From an uncultured Bacteroides sp. (lineage in GTDB: Bacteria; Bacteroidota; Bacteroidia; Bacteroidales; Bacteroidaceae): a stretch of DNA of 64,000 bases. Shown here one piece after another: positions 30,815 through 41,318 of this stretch; within the stretch, counting starts at the first letter, position 1, and every line of letters starts with the position of its first letter. A program made the position numbers and the translations under genes. The notes beneath the pieces are model-generated. The model worked only from the letters and a program-made list of their open reading frames with translations, made no database searches and had not been told where the DNA came from. The stretch is taken from positions 1 to 64,000 of the forward strand of contig CABUKU010000003.1 in assembly GCA_902492205.1 (NCBI GenBank), written 5' to 3'.

Positions 30815-33025
30815 ATGAAATTCTTATATTTATTAGCTTTAGCGGCATTGGTTAACATGTCGCTAAGCCCTTTAAATGCGCAAAAACAAACGCAGAAGTT
30901 TAGTACGGAAGGTTGGTGGAAACCTGCGGGGCCAGTCTTTTCTCCAGATGTACACAAAGATGGCAGCATCACTTTCCGTTTGAAAGCTCCTAAGGCAAAA
31001 CAGGTGTCTTTGAATTTAGGTGAGTGGGATGTTGTGTCTCAAGCCATGTCCAAAGATAAGGAAGGAGTGTGGAGCGTAACAACAAAACCAATTCAATCGG
31101 GAATTTATCAATATACCTTTACCGTGGATGGTATTCAAATGCTGGACATGTGCAATCCTAAAGTTAAAGCGGGAACTTCTGTTTATGGCAGTATTGTGGA
31201 AGTACATAGTGGAAAAGTTCGCTTTGATGAAGAACAGAACGTTAATCATGGAGCGATTCATATACTTAAATATGTATCAACTCCATTAGAGAAGTTACGT
31301 ACTATGTATGTTTATCTTCCAGCCGGATATGAGAGTAGTCCTCAAAAGAGTTATCCTGTTTTATATTTGCGACATGGAGGAGGTGATTATGAAGGCAGTT
31401 GGATAAACGATGGTAAAGCAGCGGTTATTCTGGATAACCTGGTAGCTTCCGGTAAGGCAGTTCCCATGTTGATTGTCATGTCGAATGGATTGACAGATGG
31501 TTCATGGGCAGGAGGTAGCACTGTTGAGGGCATGAATACCTTGGAAGAGGAGCTATTTACGGACATAATCCCTATGATTGAATCTCGCTATCGGGTGAAA
31601 ACAGACAAAGTTAACAGAGCAATAGCCGGTCTTTCTATGGGAGGTGGACAAGCCTATGTAATAGGTTTGCGCAATTTGGATAAGTTTTCATACATAGGTC
31701 AATTTAGTGCAGGGATTCTAAGCGATGGAACTTTCGATTATGAGAAATACATTCCCGGAATAATCGACCATCCTGAGACTATAAATAAAGAACTTCAACT
31801 TTTATGGATCAGTTGCGGAACAAAAGATCCCCGCTATAACGGACACAAAGAACTAATATCCGATCTTTCAAAGCGTGGAGTAAATCATGAGTTTCATGAT
31901 ATGGTTGCCGGGCATGAATGGCCGTTTTGGCGCGCGCAGTTAAATGATTTTGCACAGAGGTTATTCAAGAATCAAGTGACAGAATTATCAATGGTAGACA
32001 AATTAGCAACTCCGGAAACTAAAGCTCTATATGCAAATTTATGGTTAATTCAACAGAAGGGAGTAATGTTTGGGCATCATGATTATCCTTCTTATGGAAT
32101 CGGTTGGAGAGGAGATAATGACAGAAGTGATGTAAAAGATTTGGTTGGTGATCATCCGGCAGTATATAGTTTGGACATGAATGGTATTAATCAAAAGAAA
32201 ATAGATTTTATAAAAGCAGCTTATAAGAGAGGCGGAGTCAGTATGCTGGTATGGCATCAGGGAAACCCTTTAACGGAAGGTCCTGATACTAAATATCCGG
32301 TTGGAACTGCATGGGATAATACTAAAGTTGTTGATCAGATTCTACAGGAAGGCAGTGTTATGAATATTAAGTATAAAAAGAGATTGGATGATGTGGCAGA
32401 GGCTTTATTGTCTATGAAAGATGATAACGGGCGCTTAATTCCGGTTATATTTCGTCCATTGCATGAACATACTCAATCATGGAACTGGTGGGGTAGTAGT
32501 GCAACAACAGAAGATGAATTCATTAGCTTTTGGAAATTTATTATTCATTATTTGAGGGATATAAAAGGAGTGCACAATGTGATTTATGCAATTTCTCCTC
32601 AAATGGATGACGTCTATAATAATGCAAAATCACGTTTGATGTTCCGGTGGCCTGGCGATGATTATGTAGATTTATTAGGAATGGACTGTTATCACGGAAG
32701 AAAAACAGAAGCTTTTATTTCTAATTTAAAAAGCTTGTCAGAATTGTCCAGTATCCTAAAAAAGCCAGTGGGAGTAACGGAAACAGGATTAGAGAATAAT
32801 CATACTTCAACTTATTGGACAGAAGCTGTTTTAGCTCCTTTAAAAGATAACATTTCTTGCATGGTGGTTGCTTGGAGGAATGATAATCCCAAACATGCTT
32901 TCGGACCATATATTGGGGATACTTCTGCTAACGATTTTAAAGTTTTTTATAGAGATGAACATACATTATTTGAGAAAGATCTTCCTAATATGTATGTAAT
33001 GCCTAATAATATTGTGGTAAACTAA
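30815..33025 (+). CDS. Bifunctional CE1-type esterase / GH26 glycosidase
   Basis: This is a 736-residue secreted fusion. After the signal peptide (ends near PLNAQ) comes a CBM48-like E-set domain (about 35-135; FRLKAPKAKQVSLNLGEWD). A CE1 esterase follows (about 150-390), with the nucleophile Ser in IAGLSMGGGQAY (about 275) and a His in MVAGHEWPFW. From about 400 comes a GH26 barrel, with the acid/base Glu in FRPLHEHTQSWNWWG (about 551) and the nucleophile Glu in VGVTETGLE (about 656). GH26 enzymes are mostly beta-mannanases, and CE1 esterases remove acetyl or feruloyl groups. The fusion therefore suggests an esterified beta-glycan substrate. It ends the first PUL enzyme pair; 211 nt of AT-rich sequence with no recognised signal follow. 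Confidence 0.88.
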   Translation: MKFLYLLALAALVNMSLSPLNAQKQTQKFSTEGWWKPAGPVFSPDVHKDGSITFRLKAPKAKQVSLNLGEWDVVSQAMSKDKEGVWSVTTKPIQSGIYQYTFTVDGIQMLDMCNPKVKAGTSVYGSIVEVHSGKVRFDEEQNVNHGAIHILKYVSTPLEKLRTMYVYLPAGYESSPQKSYPVLYLRHGGGDYEGSWINDGKAAVILDNLVASGKAVPMLIVMSNGLTDGSWAGGSTVEGMNTLEEELFTDIIPMIESRYRVKTDKVNRAIAGLSMGGGQAYVIGLRNLDKFSYIGQFSAGILSDGTFDYEKYIPGIIDHPETINKELQLLWISCGTKDPRYNGHKELISDLSKRGVNHEFHDMVAGHEWPFWRAQLNDFAQRLFKNQVTELSMVDKLATPETKALYANLWLIQQKGVMFGHHDYPSYGIGWRGDNDRSDVKDLVGDHPAVYSLDMNGINQKKIDFIKAAYKRGGVSMLVWHQGNPLTEGPDTKYPVGTAWDNTKVVDQILQEGSVMNIKYKKRLDDVAEALLSMKDDNGRLIPVIFRPLHEHTQSWNWWGSSATTEDEFISFWKFIIHYLRDIKGVHNVIYAISPQMDDVYNNAKSRLMFRWPGDDYVDLLGMDCYHGRKTEAFISNLKSLSELSSILKKPVGVTETGLENNHTSTYWTEAVLAPLKDNISCMVVAWRNDNPKHAFGPYIGDTSANDFKVFYRDEHTLFEKDLPNMYVMPNNIVVN

Positions 33026-33236
33026 TAATTGGTATAGCATAAAATAAATTCTTTATAAGCCCTCTGCAATATAATAAATTGATCGTATCAAAAGACAGTA
33101 TATTAAGAAAATAGTTTTAGCTTATTCTATTTCATATATAAATATAGTCAATACAATGCGATATTATATGATATAAAATATTTACTTTCTATTTCTTAAT
33201 TATTTATTGAAAAACGTTAATCGATAATATATTATT

Positions 33237-36200
33237 ATGAAAAGAAAAATTAGAAATTTGTTACACTCTGCACCACTCTATCAGTTTTTGATAGTTTGTA
33301 TGTTTGTGTGTTGTATTCCTTCTTATATGCATGCTTCTGTTAATCAATCAACAGATGTAATAGCAGTGAGTGGAATTGTAAAAGATGGAACTGGTGATCC
33401 TTTGATTGGAGTTAATGTCAAAGTAAAGAGTACTATTAACGGTACAATTACTGATTTTGAAGGGAATTATAATCTGACTAATGTTCCGAAGGATGCTGTG
33501 TTAGAGTTTTCATATGTGGGTATGGTTACTCAAGAAATTAAAGTTGCAGGAAGAAATGTGATTAATGTAGTGCTACAGGAATCAACTCTAACATTGGAGC
33601 AAGTTGTTGTTACAGCTTTTGCAACTCAGAAGAAAGTTAATGTAACGGGAGCTATTTCCGCAGTTTCTGGTAAAGATTTGATGGCATCTCCTGTTGCTAA
33701 CATATCTAACGCTTTGATAGGTAATAGTCCAGGGGTAAGTGGTTTACAGACAAGTGGCGAACCTGGACGTAATGCTACCGATATTAGAATTCGTGGTATT
33801 TCTACTTATGGTAATGCCTCTCCATTAGTAGTTATTGATGGAGTTGAGCAAGCTTCAGAACAGGCTTTTGCGGAATTGAATGCTATTGATCCGAATGAGA
33901 TATTAGGAATTAGTATTTTAAAAGATGCATCTTCAACGGCTGTATATGGGATTCGTGGTGCAAATGGTGTTATTATAGTTACTACTAAAAGGGGAAGAGT
34001 TGGTAAACCTGTAATTAATTTATCTTCAAATTTTGGTGTGACTACGGCTTCTTCTTTGCAGAAAGGACTTTCATCTTATGATTGGGCTATGATGCGTAAT
34101 GAAGGCATTCAAAATGAAATGAATAGTTTTGCTAGTATGGGAGGATTAGCGGCTTATTTGTATGATGAACAAGATTTATGGAAATTTCAGAATAATAGAG
34201 ATTTTACTCCGGAAGAAGTGGCTGCAATGAATTTAACGGATGCCCAAAAAACTCAGCTTAATGCAAGTCCTGCTGTATATTATGGAAATAGAGATTTATA
34301 TTCAGAACAGTTTGATGCAAACGGTCCCCAATGGCAATTAAACTTGAATGTATCTGGTGGAACAGAAAGAGTTAAGTATTTTGCATCATTAGGTTATTTT
34401 AGCCAGAAAAGTATTACGAATGCAACAGAATATCATGGTGCGAATACAGGATCTAAATTTGAAAGATATAATTTCCGTTCTAACTTTGATATTGAGGTGG
34501 TAAAGAATCTTAAGGTTTCTTTGAATTTAGCAGGTCAGTTTGGTGAAACAAGAGGACCCGGTATTGGCTCTGATCCCTATGATCTTTCTGGAAGATATAA
34601 AATTATCATGCAATATATTTATGACGGTAACCCATTCATGTGTCCGGGTATTGTTGATGGATATTTGATAAATGGTTATGCAGGAGTAGCTGGTAGTGCT
34701 CAGAATCCTTTAGCTGTAAAAACTAACAGTCAAATAGGGAATCAAAATGCAGTATATAATTTATTAAATAGTGGTACAGGTTATATTTATAATACTCTTC
34801 TTGATAATACAATGAAAGTTGAGCATGATATGGGCTGGCTTCTTAAAGGATTGAAAGTTCATGGAACTTTAAGTTATCAGGATAATTATAATAGATATGT
34901 AACAGTAAAACCGTCTCTTCCAGTTTATTCTTTTCAAAGAAATGCAGATGATCCTAATAAATTTGATTTTTTTGGAGGTGGTATAAGTAATACATCATTT
35001 GAGTCAAAAGGATATAGTAATTGGAATAAACTTTATATTGATGCAGGTATTGATTATACAGGAAGCTTTGGCAACCATAATGTTACTGCACTTTTTCTAG
35101 GTAAAGCTTCTAAATATACAATGCCTAATGATGTAAATAATACCCCATCTGGTATTATGGGATTGGTAGGGCGTGTAACATATAACTATAATGAACGCTA
35201 TATGGCAGAGTTCAATATGGGTTATAATGGTACCGAACAATTTGCAGAAGGTAAAAGGTTTGGTTTCTTTCCAGCATATTCAATAGGTTGGGTTCCTTCT
35301 AGTGAGCCTTTTTTTCCACAAAATGATTGGATTACTTTCTTGAAATTTCGTGGTTCATACGGTGTGGTTGGTAATGATCAGTTGACAAATACTCGTCGTT
35401 ATTTGTTTTTTCCTAATACATATAATCTAAATAAAGATGGATATTGGTTAGGAACTTCTAATGGTTCTACTACTAATCCTTATTATTCAGGAGTAACGGA
35501 GGGCACTATTGGAAATCCTAATATAACTTGGGAAAAGGCAAAGAAATATGATATAGGTTTCGAAGCTAGATTTTTAAATGATAGACTTTCGTTCTTGTTT
35601 GATTGGTTTAGAGAAGATAGAACGAATATCCTGACAACATTAGGAACTATTCCTGGTATTTATGGTGTTCAAAAAGGAGATGTTCCTCCTGCAAATGTGG
35701 GACAGACCTTAAATAAAGGTTATGAAATTGTATTAGGATGGAGTGATCAATCTCATAAACTTGGATATTCAGTTGAAGGAAGTATAAGTTATTCTAAAAA
35801 TAAAATAATATATCGTGCAGAAGCCCCTAATCCGTATTATTGGATGAATGAGACAGGATTTAGTATTGGGCAAAGGTTTGGGTTAATTAGTGATGGGCTT
35901 TATAATACAAATGAAGAGTTGGCAGCTCGACCATATAATACATATACAAGTAATAAAGCGACTTTAGGAGATATTCGTTATGTCGATTTAAATGGTGACG
36001 GTATTATTAATAATAAAGATATAGCTCCGATAGGTTTTCCTAATTATCCTCAATATCATTATAACTTAAAATTAGGTTTGAACTATAAAGGTTTTGATTT
36101 GAGAGTATTGTTTATCGGAACAGCAAACGGTTCATATTATGTTGGCAGTGGAATGTCTATTCCATTTTATAAGAGTGCCGGGAATGCATGGCAATGGATG

Positions 36201-36557
36201 TATGATGGTCGCTGGACACCCGAAAAAGCAGCTTCTGGTGATAAGATTACCTATCCGCGTGCAACATATGATGCTACATCAAGTGATAATAACTTTCTGC
36301 AAAGTGATTATTGGATGGTTTCCAGTAACTTCTTTAAGTTGAAGAACATTGAGTTGGGTTATACAGTGCCGTCCACCAGCCGTTTTTTGAAGGCTACAGG
36401 TATTTCTTCTTTACGAGTATATGCTAATGCTAATAACTTATATACATTCAAAAACAAGTTATCTGATATAGGTATTGATCCTGAAACGACAGATGGAAAC
36501 ACATATGTTTATCCATTGACTCGAGTTATAAGCTTTGGATTGAGTATGCAGTTTTAA
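33237..36557 (+). CDS. SusC-like TonB-dependent outer-membrane transporter, first copy
   Basis: This is a 1106-residue protein. The signal peptide ends near MHASV. A carboxypeptidase-regulatory-like domain follows (about 42-120; VSGIVKDGTGDPLIGVNVKV), then a plug (SAVSGKDLMASPVANISNALIGNSPG; LKDASSTAVYGIRGANGVIIVTTK) and a long beta-barrel ending in the outer-membrane aromatic terminus LSMQF. It imports oligosaccharides bound with the SusD-like lipoprotein encoded 26 nt downstream. No anti-sigma-interacting (STN) domain is visible at the N-terminus. The coding sequence is visibly richer in A+T than the his or metH genes. Confidence 0.95.
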   Translation: MKRKIRNLLHSAPLYQFLIVCMFVCCIPSYMHASVNQSTDVIAVSGIVKDGTGDPLIGVNVKVKSTINGTITDFEGNYNLTNVPKDAVLEFSYVGMVTQEIKVAGRNVINVVLQESTLTLEQVVVTAFATQKKVNVTGAISAVSGKDLMASPVANISNALIGNSPGVSGLQTSGEPGRNATDIRIRGISTYGNASPLVVIDGVEQASEQAFAELNAIDPNEILGISILKDASSTAVYGIRGANGVIIVTTKRGRVGKPVINLSSNFGVTTASSLQKGLSSYDWAMMRNEGIQNEMNSFASMGGLAAYLYDEQDLWKFQNNRDFTPEEVAAMNLTDAQKTQLNASPAVYYGNRDLYSEQFDANGPQWQLNLNVSGGTERVKYFASLGYFSQKSITNATEYHGANTGSKFERYNFRSNFDIEVVKNLKVSLNLAGQFGETRGPGIGSDPYDLSGRYKIIMQYIYDGNPFMCPGIVDGYLINGYAGVAGSAQNPLAVKTNSQIGNQNAVYNLLNSGTGYIYNTLLDNTMKVEHDMGWLLKGLKVHGTLSYQDNYNRYVTVKPSLPVYSFQRNADDPNKFDFFGGGISNTSFESKGYSNWNKLYIDAGIDYTGSFGNHNVTALFLGKASKYTMPNDVNNTPSGIMGLVGRVTYNYNERYMAEFNMGYNGTEQFAEGKRFGFFPAYSIGWVPSSEPFFPQNDWITFLKFRGSYGVVGNDQLTNTRRYLFFPNTYNLNKDGYWLGTSNGSTTNPYYSGVTEGTIGNPNITWEKAKKYDIGFEARFLNDRLSFLFDWFREDRTNILTTLGTIPGIYGVQKGDVPPANVGQTLNKGYEIVLGWSDQSHKLGYSVEGSISYSKNKIIYRAEAPNPYYWMNETGFSIGQRFGLISDGLYNTNEELAARPYNTYTSNKATLGDIRYVDLNGDGIINNKDIAPIGFPNYPQYHYNLKLGLNYKGFDLRVLFIGTANGSYYVGSGMSIPFYKSAGNAWQWMYDGRWTPEKAASGDKITYPRATYDATSSDNNFLQSDYWMVSSNFFKLKNIELGYTVPSTSRFLKATGISSLRVYANANNLYTFKNKLSDIGIDPETTDGNTYVYPLTRVISFGLSMQF

Positions 36558-36583
36558 TAATAAAAAGGTAATATCATATTATT

Positions 36584-38407
36584 ATGAAGAAAATATATAT
36601 TTCAATATTAATGATTGGTTTATTAATAGGAGCTACATCTTGTGTAGATTCTTTTTTAGAAAAGCCTGATACCTCTGGTACGGTGGATTTGGACAAAGTA
36701 TATTCCTCGGCAAAGAATGCTGAAGCTGCTTTATTTAATTGTTATCGTAATGTTCTTAAGCATGGGTGGCCTACAGGTTGGGGAGTTGGTCACGGAAATC
36801 TTGGTTCTATTTCTGGTGAACGTTCGAAGGGTTATAATTGGCATGGAACATGGAAGATTTGTGATGCGGGTTTAAGTGTAACGGGTACTGATGGTTCAGA
36901 CGGAGGAGCTGATAGTTTTGCACAAAATTGGATGTATATACGAGAATGCTTTCTTGTAAAAGAGAATATAGATAAAGTTCCCGATATGACAGATGAGATA
37001 AAGGGATACATTAAGGCTGAATGTGCAGGTTTAATTGCATACCGTTATATGGGAATGTTTTATCGTTATGGTGGTGTTCCTAAAGTTACAAAGTCTTTTG
37101 TTCCGGAAGATGATTTATTTATTGCAAGATCTACTTTGGAAGAAACATTGGAATATACACTGGAGCTAATTGATGAAGCTTATAATGGTTTACCGGATGA
37201 ATGGTCTGATACTTACTACGGACGTTTAACAAAAGGAGCTGCTTTAGCAATGAAAGCCAGAATTTTAATGTTTGCCGCTCGTCCTCTGTTTAATTCCAGT
37301 AAACCTTATCTGGACTTTGGCGAGAATAATAAATTGATTTGTTTTGGAAATGAGGACCCTAACCGATGGAAAACAGCTATTACTGCAAATGAAGCTGTTC
37401 TAACTTGGGCATCTTCTCATGGATATAGTTTATTAAATACAGGTGGTAGTAAGAATGAACCAAATTTGAATGCATTTGATGATTATGGTACTGCTACTTC
37501 AACTCCGGGAAATAAAGAAGTTATTTTGGCTTATAAATTTGATCAAGCGGATCAAAATAATAATTATTTGGCATATTATTATAATACTTCTGCATATTGG
37601 TGGAAAGATAGATGGGATACAGACAATATTGGTTTGCTAAGTAATTTTTTAGCTAATTATTATGATAAGAACGGAAACGAATTAACATGGCCTAAAGTGG
37701 GAGATGCTTCTCCATTGCCGGCAAGTCATTGGCTTGCTAATATGGCTAAAATTGAACCTCGTTTTAGAGCTGATTATATTGTACCGGGAGTTAGTGCTGC
37801 TAATAATGCCGGTGATAACAATTGGTCTGTCGATGGTTGGGGGAGAAGCATAGGTAACTATGTACAGGATAAATCTTTATTTCCTGATGGCAATGGCTTT
37901 GGAAAAGGCTGTGGTTTCACTACTAAATTTTATTATCATGCAGGTTCAAGATCATGGTTTGAACCACCTTTGTTCAGAATGGCTGAGATATATTTGAATT
38001 TAGCCGAAGCTTATAATGAAGATAATAATCCTGATAAAGCTTTGGATAACTTGAATATGGTACATAATAGGGCAGGTCTGCCTTCTATTACAGAAAGGAA
38101 CAAAGAAAAGTTACGTGAAATTATTTGGCGTGAAAAAGCAATTGAATTTGCAGGAGAGAATCAACGGTATTTTGATGTGAAACATTGGAAACATCCTGAT
38201 ATTGATAATGGTATTATTGGTGGGCAGATGAGAGAAATGCAATTCTTCGTTGATACTAAAGTTTCAAATAAGAATAAACCTGAAGCTCTTATATCTTACT
38301 GGGATTCGAATGCTTATATCTGTTTTTGGAGCCCAAGTATGTATTTGGAACCATTCCCCCAAGAGGAAGTAAATAAGGGTACTATTGTTCAAAATCCGGG
38401 ATATTAA
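36584..38407 (+). CDS. SusD-like glycan-binding lipoprotein, first copy
   Basis: This is a 607-residue lipoprotein with lipobox GATSC (Cys 20) followed by VDSFLEKPDTSGTVDLDKVY. It has the helical TPR-like SusD core (FLVKENIDKVP, AYRYMGMFYRYGGVPKVTKSF, LTKGAALAMKARILMFAARPLFN). It ends with the usual RMAEIYLNLAEAYNE and REIIWREKAIEFAGENQRYFDVKHW. It caps the SusC-like transporter on the cell surface and captures glycan. Confidence 0.95.
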   Translation: MKKIYISILMIGLLIGATSCVDSFLEKPDTSGTVDLDKVYSSAKNAEAALFNCYRNVLKHGWPTGWGVGHGNLGSISGERSKGYNWHGTWKICDAGLSVTGTDGSDGGADSFAQNWMYIRECFLVKENIDKVPDMTDEIKGYIKAECAGLIAYRYMGMFYRYGGVPKVTKSFVPEDDLFIARSTLEETLEYTLELIDEAYNGLPDEWSDTYYGRLTKGAALAMKARILMFAARPLFNSSKPYLDFGENNKLICFGNEDPNRWKTAITANEAVLTWASSHGYSLLNTGGSKNEPNLNAFDDYGTATSTPGNKEVILAYKFDQADQNNNYLAYYYNTSAYWWKDRWDTDNIGLLSNFLANYYDKNGNELTWPKVGDASPLPASHWLANMAKIEPRFRADYIVPGVSAANNAGDNNWSVDGWGRSIGNYVQDKSLFPDGNGFGKGCGFTTKFYYHAGSRSWFEPPLFRMAEIYLNLAEAYNEDNNPDKALDNLNMVHNRAGLPSITERNKEKLREIIWREKAIEFAGENQRYFDVKHWKHPDIDNGIIGGQMREMQFFVDTKVSNKNKPEALISYWDSNAYICFWSPSMYLEPFPQEEVNKGTIVQNPGY

Positions 38408-38441
38408 TATCCTCAGTGTTTTATTTAAAATATAAAAGAGT

Positions 38442-41300
38442 ATGAATAAACTATATATTATTCGGGGCATGCTTTTAAGTAGTATATTTTCTATTGCTAC
38501 AGTTAATGCCTATGCACAGGGTATGTCGGTTCAAAATGATACGGTTGCAATAGAAAGTATAATACCGGGAAGGTTGTTTAATACGACAAAATATAATAAT
38601 ACCGGAGCTGTATCAACAGCATCAAGCGAATCGTTATATAAGACAACAACTTCTAATTTTACAAATACTTTATCCGGTCGTTTACCCGGCTTATTTGTAA
38701 ATACGGGAAACGGGGAGCCGGGAAGCGATAATGCTAATATCCTTATTCGTGGTATTGGTAGTTATGGATATGGCAGATATAATGAGTGTAAATTTTATGT
38801 TGATGGTTTCGAAGTTAATTTAGAATACCTTACTTATTTGATGCCGTCGGAAATAGAAAGTGTATCCGTCTTGAAAGATGCCGCGTCTTTAGCTAGTTTC
38901 GGTATGAGAGGAGCTAATGGAGTGATATGGATTGAAACCAAAAGAGGCAAAATAGGAAAACCGACTATCACAGTTCAATTTAGAGGTGGCTTACAATCTC
39001 CTATCAATATTCATAAACCTCTGGACTCTTATAATTTTGCTTCATTATATAATCAGGCTGTTAGCAATGATAATGGTATGGTATGGTCGCCCAAATACAG
39101 TGCTAATGATCTTTCAGCTTATCAAAATGGTACAGGAACAAATGTTGATTGGTATGATCAGGCATTAAGAGACAGGGCACCTTATATAGATGGAGATATA
39201 ACTTTCAATGGTGGAAGTGCAAGTGCCAGATATAACGTTATATTTGGTTATGCTAATCAGCAAGGATTATATAATGTTTCAAATAAATCGGAAACTTCCA
39301 ATATTCAGATGAATCGTTATAATGTCAGGGCTAATCTTGATTTTGATTTATTTGACTTCATTGAAGCAAGAGTTGATATAGGTGGACGTTTGGAACAACG
39401 TAAGCGACCTAACTATTGGAATCTTATGTCGGATTTGGCTCGCTATCCGTCTAATATTTATCCGGTATTTGATAATGAAGAGGAAGAGCATTATTCCGGT
39501 ACGACTTTATATCCTAATAACCCGGTAGGTTCTATTAAAGGATTAGGTTGGTACTCTGAACGTTTACGTATATTACAAGGTAATTTCAGTTTGAAAGAAA
39601 GACTGGACTTTATTACAAAAGGTCTTTATCTCCAAGAAGCATTTTCTTTCTATTCGAGGTCAACGAGCAAATACAGTAAAACGAAGAATTATGCCAGATA
39701 TTACAATGGAGAAACTACGACAACGGATCAAACAACAAGTATTGTTGCCAATAAATATGATCCGGTAAGTATGAATGACTGGAAACAGGCTATTCTTACA
39801 TTAGGATATGGACGTCAGTTTGGTAAACATGATATTAATTCGGCTTTCAATTATCATTTATCAGATTTTAAAGGGGATGGGCTGTTTGGTTACAAATATC
39901 ATTATTTGAACTTCAATGGTCGTGTTAACTATGCATATGATAATCGTTATGTCGGTGAATTCGGTTTTTCTTATTTCGGAAATGATGCTTATGCTCCCGG
40001 CAATAAATGGGGATTTTATCCGACAGTTTCTGCTGCATGGGTAATATCAAATGAATCATTTTTGAAGGATAATCCTGTTGTTAATTTTTTTAAGTTAAGA
40101 GCATCATTTGGAAAAACGGGAAGTGCTGATACAAGCATAGCATTCGATAATTTTGCTTCGAACGGACGTTATCTTTATCAGCAATATTATGCAGGTAGTT
40201 CGGTCGGAGCATTTTATACGGGGACAAATGGAGTTAATCAGAAAGGAACGCTCGCTCCTCTGTTTTTGGCTAATCAGAATGCTTTTGCAGAAAAGAGTTT
40301 GAAATATAATATCGGCGCAGATGTTACATTATTGAATAAATTGAATGTAACAGTTGACTTATTCTTGGATAAACGCAGTGATATTCTCACTATTGACAAC
40401 TCTTTGATGAGCTATTATGGAGTGAATAACTTTATTAGTAATGTAGGAAAGATGACTAATAAGGGTTTAGAAGTCAGTGCATCATATGTAGATAAGGTCG
40501 GAGAAGTTGGCTACTCATTACAAGGTATGGCAACTTATGCGAAAAACAAGATTGATTATATGGCCGAAGTTGCTCCCGCATTTGCTTATAACGGACAAAC
40601 AGGGAGAGCCTATGGAACACCTATCGGTTTGGAAGCTGTTGGTTTTTATCAGTTAAGTGATTTTAATGCCGATGGTTCTTTAAAGAAAGATATTCCTGTT
40701 CCTGCTTTTGGCAATGTTCAGCCGGGAGATATTCGCTATAAAGATTTGGATGGTGATGGCTTTGTTGACCAGACAGATGTTACTGCGATTGGTAAATCTC
40801 CATATGCAGAGTTGACTTATAGTTTTGGTGGAAGTGTGGACTACAAAGGATTTGATTTTAGCATATTCTTTAAAGGTTCTTATGGAGCAGATATAAATAT
40901 GTTGGATTATGAAGATCATGTAGTAGCTTTTGTCAATAACGGAAATGCTTATGATATTGCCAAAGGTGCGTGGGCATATTATCCGGAACAGAATATTGAT
41001 ACTCGTGCTACGGCTACTTATCCACGCTTAACAACTCAGAATAATAAGAATAACTATCAAAACAGTTCGTTCTGGATGAAGAGTAATGATTTTCTTCGTA
41101 TACAGAATATAGAACTGGGATATGACTTTTCTAAAAAAGTACTTCGTCACAGTGGGTTCTCAAAATTAAGACTTTATGTAAATGCTGTGAATCCTGTAAC
41201 ATGGAGCAATCTGCTTAAAAATTATGATATGGATCCGGAGTCGATGTATGGTTATCCTGCGTTGAAATCTTTTAATGTTGGTATTACCGCTACTTTTTAA
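38442..41300 (+). CDS. SusC-like TonB-dependent transporter, second copy, without the N-terminal regulatory domain
   Basis: This is a 952-residue protein. The signal peptide ends near AYAQG. The carboxypeptidase-regulatory-like domain seen in the first copy is absent; instead about 45 poorly conserved residues lead straight into the plug (TNTLSGRLPGLFVNTGNGEPGSDNANILIRGIGSYG; SVLKDAASLASFGMRGANGVIWIETKRG). The barrel ends SFNVGITATF. It pairs with the SusD-like gene 18 nt downstream. The sequence is quite different from the first SusC-like copy, so this is not a recent duplication. Confidence 0.93.
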   Translation: MNKLYIIRGMLLSSIFSIATVNAYAQGMSVQNDTVAIESIIPGRLFNTTKYNNTGAVSTASSESLYKTTTSNFTNTLSGRLPGLFVNTGNGEPGSDNANILIRGIGSYGYGRYNECKFYVDGFEVNLEYLTYLMPSEIESVSVLKDAASLASFGMRGANGVIWIETKRGKIGKPTITVQFRGGLQSPINIHKPLDSYNFASLYNQAVSNDNGMVWSPKYSANDLSAYQNGTGTNVDWYDQALRDRAPYIDGDITFNGGSASARYNVIFGYANQQGLYNVSNKSETSNIQMNRYNVRANLDFDLFDFIEARVDIGGRLEQRKRPNYWNLMSDLARYPSNIYPVFDNEEEEHYSGTTLYPNNPVGSIKGLGWYSERLRILQGNFSLKERLDFITKGLYLQEAFSFYSRSTSKYSKTKNYARYYNGETTTTDQTTSIVANKYDPVSMNDWKQAILTLGYGRQFGKHDINSAFNYHLSDFKGDGLFGYKYHYLNFNGRVNYAYDNRYVGEFGFSYFGNDAYAPGNKWGFYPTVSAAWVISNESFLKDNPVVNFFKLRASFGKTGSADTSIAFDNFASNGRYLYQQYYAGSSVGAFYTGTNGVNQKGTLAPLFLANQNAFAEKSLKYNIGADVTLLNKLNVTVDLFLDKRSDILTIDNSLMSYYGVNNFISNVGKMTNKGLEVSASYVDKVGEVGYSLQGMATYAKNKIDYMAEVAPAFAYNGQTGRAYGTPIGLEAVGFYQLSDFNADGSLKKDIPVPAFGNVQPGDIRYKDLDGDGFVDQTDVTAIGKSPYAELTYSFGGSVDYKGFDFSIFFKGSYGADINMLDYEDHVVAFVNNGNAYDIAKGAWAYYPEQNIDTRATATYPRLTTQNNKNNYQNSSFWMKSNDFLRIQNIELGYDFSKKVLRHSGFSKLRLYVNAVNPVTWSNLLKNYDMDPESMYGYPALKSFNVGITATF

Positions 41301-41318
41301 CCTTAAAAATAGATAATT

